Source: Chondrus crispus (taxonomy: Eukaryota > Rhodophyta > Florideophyceae > Gigartinales > Gigartinaceae). From it: a stretch of DNA of 64,000 nucleotides. Each line of letters begins with the position of its first letter. The stretch's first letter is position 1. The notes under the pieces were generated by a model. It saw only the letters and a list, made by a program, of their open reading frames with translations. It was not told the DNA's origin and ran no database searches. Both the position numbers and the translations under genes were made by a program. Below, one piece after another: positions 53,365 to 61,221 of this stretch. Location of the stretch: contig NW_005179028.1 of NCBI RefSeq assembly GCF_000350225.1, positions 152,578-216,577 on the forward strand, given 5' to 3'.

Positions 53365-54004
53365 CGGACCGCAGTTACAACTTGGAGTCCTGAATCGGAA
53401 CACTCTTGAACACTTGCGCTAGGCAGTCTGTCAAGTGAAGAGAGAACTCAATGCGGAAACGCCTTTCAACACGTGCGGAACAGGAGGTGGTCGTCAGTCA
53501 AAGTTGCGAGGTGAGCATTGGAAAGGCGAGGGGATTGAACCAGGGGGGAGAGGATCATAGCCAAACACAGATGTTTGCGCCAGTTTCTCTCTATTTCAGG
53601 GTCAATGCGAAGAACTGGTGGGATATGTGAAAAGGACAGATGCAAAGCGCGAAGAGGTTTATCACAAAGACTTCCTCTTGCACTTGCACTAATTCTAGGT
53701 TCAGTTTCGGAAAACGAAAGTATTCCCGCTAAATCCTACCTGCCGTACCCAAGGGTACAGTGTATTGCGCAATGGTGCTTCGGGTGTCCACATGACGTGC
53801 GATATGCCCTATGCGAGCTCTGCTGTTTTTGCCAAATACATTCATTAATTCGCGAATTTGAAACATCAATTTAGACCAAATTTTAAAATTATACAGTAAC
53901 GTTGTCCGCAAAGTAAACGCGTGTTTTTGGCTGCAGAAACCAAAACTGGTGGGTCGCAAAGTAAATTATAAAACTGGAAATTCAACCACGAGTTTTCATA
54001 AGCC
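53365..54004. other. intergenic stretch
   Basis: The upstream flank of the Tudor-like gene. No gene or repeat recognised. Confidence 0.35.
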
Positions 54005-54385
54005 ATGCGTAGCAGTGCTACGGTAGCAGGCCTTCTCGATGTCATCATCGATCTGGAAGGTGCTTCAACCCATCCTCGCGTGACATTTACAGCTCAAACC
54101 AGTATGGCCGTTGACGACTCATCATCTTCGCACTCACAGAACCACTCTCTCACAGAACCAGACATCGCTTTGAGCACACTGCCCGTTCTACAGAACCTGC
54201 TTTTCATCTCAAAGCAACATCAGCAAGCCGCACAAGCCTCGAACATGTACATCAACCTATTTGACGACGCTACAGGAGATGTGGATAAGCGGGACGTCTC
54301 CGTGAACCTTTTGGCTCCTAAAATTGAACGTCTGCAAAGTCTTCTTGACGCTCATAGCACTGCTAGGAGCGTATTATGGACTTAA
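54005..54385 (+). CDS. hypothetical protein ending in a hairpin
   Basis: A 126-codon frame I cannot assign. It has a Ser/His-rich linker and a helical C-terminal part (LQNLLFISKQHQQAAQASN, then LLAPKIERLQSLLDAH). Its stop codon lies inside the left arm of a perfect hairpin (54372-54424). This suggests a longer gene cut short by insertion of that hairpin. A further frame (54480-54767, another phase) with an acidic end could be the separated continuation. Confidence 0.35.
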   Translation: MRSSATVAGLLDVIIDLEGASTHPRVTFTAQTSMAVDDSSSSHSQNHSLTEPDIALSTLPVLQNLLFISKQHQQAAQASNMYINLFDDATGDVDKRDVSVNLLAPKIERLQSLLDAHSTARSVLWT

Positions 54386-54424
54386 AGATACTGCTATGAT
54401 AGCAGTATCTTTAAGTCCATAATA
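54372..54424. repeat. perfect 25-bp-arm hairpin
   Basis: The arms 54372-54396 and 54400-54424 are exact reverse complements around a 3-base loop (TGA). Such a structure could be a minimal foldback insertion, a hairpin RNA source or a cruciform. It ends the open frame that runs into it. Confidence 0.85.
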
Positions 54425-55412
54425 GGCTTCTATCCATCGGAATGGGAGCGATTGTGTCAAAGGACTGTCCCCTTTTTAATTGCTAACAGTCGGGCGACTG
54501 GGTTGCCCAAACGCAAATCAGGACGCCCTACTAGCCTACGCCCTACTAGCCTCGGTGCACAAAACAGCATGCTTCGAACGTTTAACTCGGGGTGGTAGCG
54601 CGTCGCTGTGCGGTCGTTTCGTGACAATGCGAGGGACAACTTCGAAAGAGCCGGTGTCAGGGATAGATAAAGGTGTGCCAGGCGTTTCTTTGCGTTCGTT
54701 AGAGACAGACGAGGAGCCCATACTTGAGTTTGAAAGGGCTTTGCAGGAGGTGTGTGACGTTGTGTGAACGGGGCGGATGGTTAGAAGAATGGTGGTGGTG
54801 TGCGGTTTGAGACCGAAGCGCTACAGTGGCTGTCAAAACTCACGTAAAACTCAGAGAGAGCAAGGCAACCAACTTTGTGTTTTCCCGACTTTGCGGACAA
54901 CGTTAGTGGACCCTACGCATTAGTGCCGCCCCGTGTAAAGACTAATAATACGGCACTAATTCGGAGCGGCACAATCAGATGGCAGAACCACTACCCGGCC
55001 AGAACTCTGTGATTAGAGTGCTGTTGTTGCCTTTGGCCCTGTCTCTCATGCCTAGCTTCTAGAAAAGCTCGTTTTGCGGACCTCAAATGCGATAAGGCAT
55101 TGCTCACATCGCAGTCAGTCAAGTGAGCTTCAAGAGTGGGGTAATGCGTAGAGTGCAAAGCTTTTGTTCCGAGCGTTGTAGCGGTGTTGGTCACAATTTG
55201 TTGGAGTGAAGGAAGAGAGCGTTGATGTTTCGGATGGTTCGCTCTGAAATTTAGAACTGACGCATAACTGTGGTATTCGCATTCCCGACCTGCAGCAGAT
55301 GCCGAACCTCGATTTTCTGTGCAATCGTAAGGCGCGTACGCTTCGCTTTGGCGATCTTTTCAGGAATCATGTTAGGGTCTTTGAGTGAGGTGCCATCACC
55401 AATTGAGCTGAG

Positions 55413-55819
55413 TGTGGCAAATCGCGGGGCGTGGGCTGCAGGGGATACGTCAGAGACGACGGAGGTCGTCTAGGTTAGCGTTTGGGGCGCTAACCAGAAA
55501 AACAAGAGTAGTGGCGAGTTCGCTCTGGCCGGACTGATTCCCGGGAGGGCGCTGCCTTTTATTATCCCTCGTCGCCGTTCCTTTTCTCCACCGCCTTCCA
55601 GCGGCAGACTCTGTCTCGTGCATCGGCGCCGTGCATGCGAACGGGCGCCAGCGGCGGACGCCCGTTCAACTCTAATTGCAACCGAAAGGTCGTCTCGCGC
55701 AGCGGACGTCTGTCCGTCGGCGCTAAAGTAGAGACGCGGTCGCCTCTTGTTTCGTGCACCGTGATAAGGAAACGACCGTACGTCCCAAGTAGCTCTGGGA
55801 TCAATAGGGCATCGCTACA
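55413..55819 (-). repeat. 3' LTR of gypsy element
   Basis: Identical to the copy at 60703-61109 over 407 bp. A GGGCAC-type short purine tract lies just before it (55820-55830 on the minus strand) as a weak polypurine tract. Confidence 0.93.
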
Positions 55820-55857
55820 GTGCCCCATGAAGGGCGAGGCTTGGTGCAAGCGCTTCA

Positions 55858-58800
55858 TTAGAAGGAGCACAATTGAAGCGCCTCGTTTTTGAGTTCGCGC
55901 TTACCAGAGCTATGCAAAAAATCTTCGAGGATTCCGGGGAGGTCTTCAGCAACCTGCGCGAGCGGCTCCCATGTCTGATCGACCTTATCGGGCAGACCTT
56001 CCCATTCCACCAAGACATCAATTTCAGCGGCGGTCTTCCGAATGTCGCACGTCTTCTTTGCATCCTGATACGTAGTCTCGGAATGTTCTGCATACCGAAG
56101 TAGAATAGGGTCCACTTCTTGGTTCTCGAGAGCCGCTCGATAAAAAACAAGACGTCGGGCATGAACGGTTTCGCGTTTTCGATTGATCAGATCCTCTACC
56201 TCGTACACCCAGTCTGATTTAACCTCGGTTACGCGCCTCGGGCCGCGCCACACGAACTGTAGCTTGTGCCCCTTGCGCTGTGCTCGCCGCACAAGTACGA
56301 AGTCTCCCTTCTCAAAATTAGCGGCGTGCACGTTGGTTTTGGCATTGTGTGTCGCCACTGCTCGTGCGCGAGACTTAGAAACCAGACCCTTCACATCTCG
56401 ATGCATTCTGTCTAGAGAATCCTGAGTTCGATTTATCTCGATGAGCTGTCTCGCCCGCGTCTCAGTTAGAGTGGGTACGCGCTTGTACTTTTCCACGGGG
56501 AGGGCAGCGAGCAGCGGTCGCGTAGGGCGATGTGAGGTAAACACCTGTAGTGGAGTGCGATAGACCCCTGGGGTCGTCTCGTCTCTGAGACCAAGGCGCT
56601 TGAGTGGTGCCTGGTTTAGCACGCTTTGAACGCATTCTGTGACCGCGGGCCAGTCTTTCTGGGCTAATCGAAACTCATGAAGGACAGCTCGGCACGCGCG
56701 CAGTACCTCGCGACATACGCGTTCGACAGAGCCATTGGCCCAGGGAGAGTAAGCGGTGGTGAAGTGGTGTTTGACCATGAGCTCTTCCGTGAGCTCCTTG
56801 ATCAACCGGTTCTTGAAGTGGGCACCCTGATCGGACACCATCCACTCCATACTTCCGAACACGGCGATCCAAGTACACAGAGCGTCGGCAGCGGCGTCGC
56901 CCGTAGCAGCCTCTGTCGGCCAGAGCCACACATACGACGACAAGTCGTCGCGAATAACCAGTAGGTATTCCAATCGACCGGCACTGGCGCCCATATAGAG
57001 GTAGTCCACATGCAGCACCTCGTTGGGCCTATCGCCATGTAGCGCGTGACCAAGGGGTCGCGGGACCACCTCTCCTGTGCGCGTCGTAATACAATGGAGA
57101 CATCCCTTCACGAATGAAGTAACATCACTGCTCAAATTGCTCCAAGTGAAATCTTCTCGGATGACGCTTTCGGTAGAATCCTGACCTCGATGTCCCATTG
57201 AGCCGCAGTGCGATAAAATTAGCAGCTTGAGCTTGAGTTCTATATCAGACGTTGATATCCAAACTCGGCCTTTTAGACGTAGCAGTCCGTCGGCGCCAGT
57301 GCACAACTGGCTTGGCTTGTGCACTGCTTCTCTCTGCGATCTACCTATGACTTCCAGGCTAGGCCAGTCGATGTCGCCCGGCGACGGGACGATTTGGTCG
57401 GCTGTAGTTAACAAACTACATATGCGGGTAGTTGCCAACTTATTCTCATTCCTGTAACCCTTTGTCCAGCGGGTGAGGATGTCCGCGAACACATTCTTGC
57501 TGCCTTTTATGTGCTCGATCACGTAGTCGAAACGTGACAAAAACAGGGCCCATCTCTGGACTTTGGTAACTACGTGGCGCCCCAATGCTGGCTCCATCGC
57601 TAACGGCGCGAACACGAACAACAAATTGCGGTGGTCAGTGAACACGTGTACCGGCTGTTCATTCAAAAACAGGTAATCGACCTTGTCGAACGTCTGGAAT
57701 ATTGCATATCCCTCCTGCTCGAAAGTGCTCCAGTTAAGCTGCGCATCCTTGAACGCGCTACCTAGGAATGCCAGCGGCTCATGAGCCTGTTTTTCGACAG
57801 GTAGAGCGAGCTGCGATGGGTCAGTTTGGGTGACGACGCCAGACCAGTAGAGCTGGGAGGCGTCAGTGAAAATACATATGACCTTCCCATCCCTCGGGTA
57901 TGACAGCTGCAAGGCGTTGCGAATGTTGTCCTGTAGGTCTCCGAACACGGTTTCATGCTTTGTGCCCCAGGACAGCGAGCGCAATGGCATGCCGCGGATG
58001 GAACGCTTGGTCCTTCGCCCGGACTTTGCATAAGCGGACTCGAGGAGGTCAACTAGCGGATCGACACGTCGAACGAAGCCGGGGATAGCTACGGACATCC
58101 AGCGACAGCAATGCACGAATTCACAGAGCTCGTCGGCGGTATCGGGCGTGCTCATCTCCTTGAGCGCCTCCACGCGCGATGGATCCATGCGATAGCCCGC
58201 TCCGCTGACAATGCGGCCGCACCACTTGATTTCGCGAGCGAAAAACTGGCACTTGCGAGCGGAAAGGAACAAATTTCGCTCCCCACAAATGGTGAAAAAC
58301 TTGTCAAGGAGCTGTAATAGCTGCTCCTCACTGGCTGCGTGTAGATTAAAGTCATCGAGCCACGCTTTCATGTTTGCGCGGAGCTCATGAAACAAGGGCT
58401 CCACTGTAGACTGAAAGTAGCATGTGGCGTTTGTCAAACCAGGGAGCGCGCGCGTAGAAGAGTAGACGCCATCTGGACAGACAATTCCACAGGCGCCATA
58501 AGAGTCAGGATGGACTGGGAGCTGCCAGTAGCCTGAGCAGAAGTCCAAAACAGCAAAACACTGACTGTCAGCAAAGTCTTGCACTTCGGAGTCAATGTGC
58601 GGCATCGGCCACGACTGCTTTACGGTGGCTGCATTGACAGGGCGAAGGTCAATCGCCAGGCGCAGTTTAGCTTTAGAGCCTGCTTTTGGCACCAGAATGG
58701 GCGCAGCTTGCCACTCAGCCGTCGGATTGGGCAGCAAAAACTTCATGGCCACGAGCTGTTTTACGTAGGCGTTTAGAAAGGCGCGCTGATTAGCTGGGTA

Positions 58801-58905
58801 CCGCCGCGCTTTTACCTTCACCGGACGCTTGTGAGGTAGCAGTTGTACTCTCATTGGCGGCACATCGGCTGGGTCGGATTTCCCCAGCCGTAATCGAAAA
58901 TCGCA
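55858..58905 (-). CDS. pol: gypsy pol: RT, RNase H, integrase, chromodomain
   Basis: The open frame extends upstream to 59004, but translation probably enters by -1 shift near 58880. The reverse transcriptase (about residues 50-260) has LRLAIDLRPVNAAT, FAVLDFCSGYWQLPV and the catalytic box as WLDD instead of the usual Y-x-DD. RNase H includes VICIFTDASQLYWSG and VHVFTDHRNL. The integrase has the HHCC zinc domain (GHRG ... CLHC), then HVDYLYMG, SDQGAHFKN and SPWANGSVERVCRE for the D,D-35-E triad. The C-terminal 110 residues hold a chromodomain-like segment (IDVLVEWEGLPDKVDQTWEP), which in chromoviruses directs integration to heterochromatin. No stop interrupts it. Confidence 0.93.
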   Translation of the reverse strand, partial: CDFRLRLGKSDPADVPPMRVQLLPHKRPVKVKARRYPANQRAFLNAYVKQLVAMKFLLPNPTAEWQAAPILVPKAGSKAKLRLAIDLRPVNAATVKQSWPMPHIDSEVQDFADSQCFAVLDFCSGYWQLPVHPDSYGACGIVCPDGVYSSTRALPGLTNATCYFQSTVEPLFHELRANMKAWLDDFNLHAASEEQLLQLLDKFFTICGERNLFLSARKCQFFAREIKWCGRIVSGAGYRMDPSRVEALKEMSTPDTADELCEFVHCCRWMSVAIPGFVRRVDPLVDLLESAYAKSGRRTKRSIRGMPLRSLSWGTKHETVFGDLQDNIRNALQLSYPRDGKVICIFTDASQLYWSGVVTQTDPSQLALPVEKQAHEPLAFLGSAFKDAQLNWSTFEQEGYAIFQTFDKVDYLFLNEQPVHVFTDHRNLLFVFAPLAMEPALGRHVVTKVQRWALFLSRFDYVIEHIKGSKNVFADILTRWTKGYRNENKLATTRICSLLTTADQIVPSPGDIDWPSLEVIGRSQREAVHKPSQLCTGADGLLRLKGRVWISTSDIELKLKLLILSHCGSMGHRGQDSTESVIREDFTWSNLSSDVTSFVKGCLHCITTRTGEVVPRPLGHALHGDRPNEVLHVDYLYMGASAGRLEYLLVIRDDLSSYVWLWPTEAATGDAAADALCTWIAVFGSMEWMVSDQGAHFKNRLIKELTEELMVKHHFTTAYSPWANGSVERVCREVLRACRAVLHEFRLAQKDWPAVTECVQSVLNQAPLKRLGLRDETTPGVYRTPLQVFTSHRPTRPLLAALPVEKYKRVPTLTETRARQLIEINRTQDSLDRMHRDVKGLVSKSRARAVATHNAKTNVHAANFEKGDFVLVRRAQRKGHKLQFVWRGPRRVTEVKSDWVYEVEDLINRKRETVHARRLVFYRAALENQEVDPILLRYAEHSETTYQDAKKTCDIRKTAAEIDVLVEWEGLPDKVDQTWEPLAQVAEDLPGILEDFLHSSGKRELKNEALQLCSF

Positions 58906-60668
58906 CGATGCTTGTCGATGATTTTGCGCAGCCCCACAGCGCCTTTGTCGGAAAGGCCTTGCTCTTGAGCTTTGAGGACGGCAGCCTCTAGTTCTGCATC
59001 GCAATCCTCCTTAGGATCTTCGCCAATGTCGATGTAGACGCCACTCTCGTCGAGGGCATCCAGCTCCTCGCCGCCCTCGTCGCTGTGAAAAACACCTCTA
59101 TCCACCAAAGCAGCAATCGTACCGCTCGAGCCACGGACGGCCTTGTCGGCGGCCAGGGCTTCAGGGACGTTGATGACCCCATCGTGTTTGTCGCAGGATG
59201 CGGCGAGCATGGCCTTGTTGTCACACCCAATAGCCTGGAGAACACTTCGACCAATCACAACGACCTCAGTGGCCGCATCACTCACATGCCAACTAATTTT
59301 TCGTAGGAATAGCTTAGTCCCGTGGCGTATGCGCAATTGCACATCTGCGACAACTTTTCTGCGACAAGTTATACCACTAGATTGATCCAAAAAGTCGAAT
59401 GAGTGCGGGGGGTTCAGTTCCTCCACGACCAGCTCAGAGCACGCTTTCTTTAGCGCTTCGAACACCGCAGGAGGTAAAACGTTGGCATCAGACCCCTGGT
59501 CGGCCATCACAACGCTCTCCACGGCGCCGAGTGCAAACGTTGCACTGAACAAAGCTGAGTGATTGTCAATGGCCTTTGCACCAAGGCGGCGGATGTTACC
59601 CTTGTGTTTCCCCGAGCCGCCGGCGAAAGGCTTGTCCATGCTGAAGCGCACGTTGCGCTTCTTGCGGGCTTGGTACTCCTGCTTGAAAATGCGCTTCTCC
59701 TCTTCCGAGGAGATCGGACATTCGGAGACGAAATGCTTACCACTGCATTTGGGATTGAGGCAGTGGGGCATATCGAAGGCACGTTTTTTACGGCGACTGG
59801 AAACGTCATTATAGCTTCCTTCTTCTTTTGCCTTTTTATTTCGGCCCTTCAGGTTCTTATTATTACCCTTCTTGGGAGACAAATTCTTCTTTTGTCTACG
59901 TTGAGAGTGGGTTCTGTCATCATCACTTTCGGTGGAGGCACTGGAAGCTCCAGAGTCGGATTCACCACGGTGGTAGCGCGACTCTTGCTCCTGTTCTAAT
60001 TTTTTGGCTTGGGCAGCCAGCTCACGCATGAAAGCGCCGAAATCCTTCTTATCAAACTGCTCATCCTTGCGCCATAGGACAATGTCCTTCATCCTCCGTT
60101 TTAAAAGCCCTGGTTTGATCCTTTTCATAATATGATGAATTGAAATGTGCGGTTTCTTGTCCGGCAGGTCAGGCATTCCAGCGGCTTCTAGGACGGATAT
60201 ATAATGATGATGCAGACTCCAAACACGGTCTTCGGATTCTTTCAAACTGAGGTCCATCTTGACATTCTTCACGACGCGATCGATGTGCCCTAGCTCATGA
60301 CTTTTCGGCTCATAAGATGCTCTAATCTTGATGCATTCCTTCAGTTGTTCTTCCGTAAGATCCTTGATAGAGTCTGCTCGGATCCAATGTGCGGTCAGGA
60401 ACATACGGAGATATGAGTCGTCTATAGATGCTCGATACGAGGTAGGCGTTATTTTTACCCCTGGCTCGCGGTTCTTCTCCTCAACTTGTTTTTCGTACAA
60501 GTCCCTCTTCTTCTGAAAAGAGGTGAAATGTTTGGTCGCGACGCCTGTGAGACGTGGGGCCTCGAGGTTGGTGACGATTGTCTGTCGAACCGTTCCACGA
60601 ACGCCCCCAGGAGTGGTTGATTTTTTTGGTTCTTTTTCCGTCATAATGACGTAATTCCGTTGGCTCAA
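58851..60668 (-). CDS. gag: gypsy gag-protease polyprotein
   Basis: A 605-residue frame starting 34 bp inside the 5' LTR. The first 250 residues are helical Gag. A Lys/Arg-rich nucleic-acid-binding region follows (about 245-300). A zinc-knuckle-like CLNPKCSGKHFVSEC has unusual spacing (C-x4-C-x3-H-x4-C). The retropepsin-like domain (about 370-500) has its active-site motif as VVMADQGSDANVLPP, an Asp-Gln-Gly rather than the usual Asp-Ser/Thr-Gly, and a later ILE-like VVIGRSVLQAIG. The end (HRAIFDYGWGNPTQP) already belongs to the RT N-terminus, and the -1 slippery heptamer at 58878-58884 links it to pol. Confidence 0.9.
   Translation of the reverse strand: MSQRNYVIMTEKEPKKSTTPGGVRGTVRQTIVTNLEAPRLTGVATKHFTSFQKKRDLYEKQVEEKNREPGVKITPTSYRASIDDSYLRMFLTAHWIRADSIKDLTEEQLKECIKIRASYEPKSHELGHIDRVVKNVKMDLSLKESEDRVWSLHHHYISVLEAAGMPDLPDKKPHISIHHIMKRIKPGLLKRRMKDIVLWRKDEQFDKKDFGAFMRELAAQAKKLEQEQESRYHRGESDSGASSASTESDDDRTHSQRRQKKNLSPKKGNNKNLKGRNKKAKEEGSYNDVSSRRKKRAFDMPHCLNPKCSGKHFVSECPISSEEEKRIFKQEYQARKKRNVRFSMDKPFAGGSGKHKGNIRRLGAKAIDNHSALFSATFALGAVESVVMADQGSDANVLPPAVFEALKKACSELVVEELNPPHSFDFLDQSSGITCRRKVVADVQLRIRHGTKLFLRKISWHVSDAATEVVVIGRSVLQAIGCDNKAMLAASCDKHDGVINVPEALAADKAVRGSSGTIAALVDRGVFHSDEGGEELDALDESGVYIDIGEDPKEDCDAELEAAVLKAQEQGLSDKGAVGLRKIIDKHRAIFDYGWGNPTQPMCRQ
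58878..58884 (-). promoter_or_regulatory. -1 ribosomal frameshift heptamer GGGAAAT
   Basis: On the minus strand, the gag frame reads TGG GGA AAT, so G-GGA-AAT fits X-XXY-YYZ exactly. Slippage by one base gives GGG AAA and enters the pol frame, which continues with conserved RT sequence. Any downstream pseudoknot has not been modelled. Confidence 0.75.
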
Positions 60669-60702
60669 CGCGCACGATTCTTTTTCGCGAAAAAGTAATT
60701 AC

Positions 60703-61109
60703 TGTGGCAAATCGCGGGGCGTGGGCTGCAGGGGATACGTCAGAGACGACGGAGGTCGTCTAGGTTAGCGTTTGGGGCGCTAACCAGAAAAACAAGAGTA
60801 GTGGCGAGTTCGCTCTGGCCGGACTGATTCCCGGGAGGGCGCTGCCTTTTATTATCCCTCGTCGCCGTTCCTTTTCTCCACCGCCTTCCAGCGGCAGACT
60901 CTGTCTCGTGCATCGGCGCCGTGCATGCGAACGGGCGCCAGCGGCGGACGCCCGTTCAACTCTAATTGCAACCGAAAGGTCGTCTCGCGCAGCGGACGTC
61001 TGTCCGTCGGCGCTAAAGTAGAGACGCGGTCGCCTCTTGTTTCGTGCACCGTGATAAGGAAACGACCGTACGTCCCAAGTAGCTCTGGGATCAATAGGGC
61101 ATCGCTACA
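60703..61109 (-). repeat. 5' LTR of gypsy element
   Basis: It should contain the promoter of the element. Identical to the 3' LTR. The expected tRNA primer-binding site is not visible next to it; instead there is GTAATTA and a 16-bp palindrome around TTTTTCGCGAAAAA (60680-60695). Confidence 0.93.
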
Positions 61110-61221
61110 TGAGGCGCATGAGGAGTGGGCGATGACGACGTCGTGCATGACACGTGGCAGAACCTGTGTCTGCCGGTTTTGGCGGCACTAATTCGAGGGT
61201 GGCATAATAAAAGCGGCACTA

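Larger units (their letters stand above)
55413..61109 (-). mobile_element. complete Ty3/gypsy chromodomain retrotransposon
   Basis: Two LTRs of 407 bp (55413-55819 and 60703-61109) are identical at every position I compared. On the minus strand each begins TGTAG and ends CCACA. A 4-bp duplication TGAG flanks the element (55409-55412 and 61110-61113). Inside are two uninterrupted minus-strand frames, gag-protease and RT-RNase H-integrase-chromodomain, joined by a -1 slippery site. Total length 5697 bp. Identical LTRs and intact frames mean a recent insertion that may still be active. Confidence 0.93.
54992..61119 (-). pseudogene. CENP-B-type HTH transposase N-terminus, interrupted
   Basis: The frame starts with ATG at 61119, is interrupted after three codons by the gypsy element, and resumes at 55412. 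It reads KRTRLTIAQKIEVRHLLQVG, a typical pogo/CENP-B N-terminal helix-turn-helix, up to a TAA at 55251-55253. It then continues in frame with ISERTIRNI and on to a stop near 54992. The single stop replaces what is usually a Lys or similar codon. Confidence 0.65.
54923..61219 (-). mobile_element. short pogo/Tc1-like element, host of a nested gypsy insertion
   Basis: It starts GTGCCGC at 54923 and ends GCGGCAC at 61219, flanked by TA (54921-54922 and 61220-61221). Subterminal copies of CACTAATTCG lie inside both ends (about 54954-54963 and 61184-61193). Without the gypsy element it is only about 600 bp. It encodes the start of a CENP-B-type helix-turn-helix protein on the minus strand and lacks a DDE domain, so it is an internally deleted, non-autonomous derivative. 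Confidence 0.68.

Noticed and set aside
55562-55870. 102-codon frame inside the gypsy LTR, repeated in the other LTR
   Set aside because: Identical because the LTRs are identical; no sign of a protein family.
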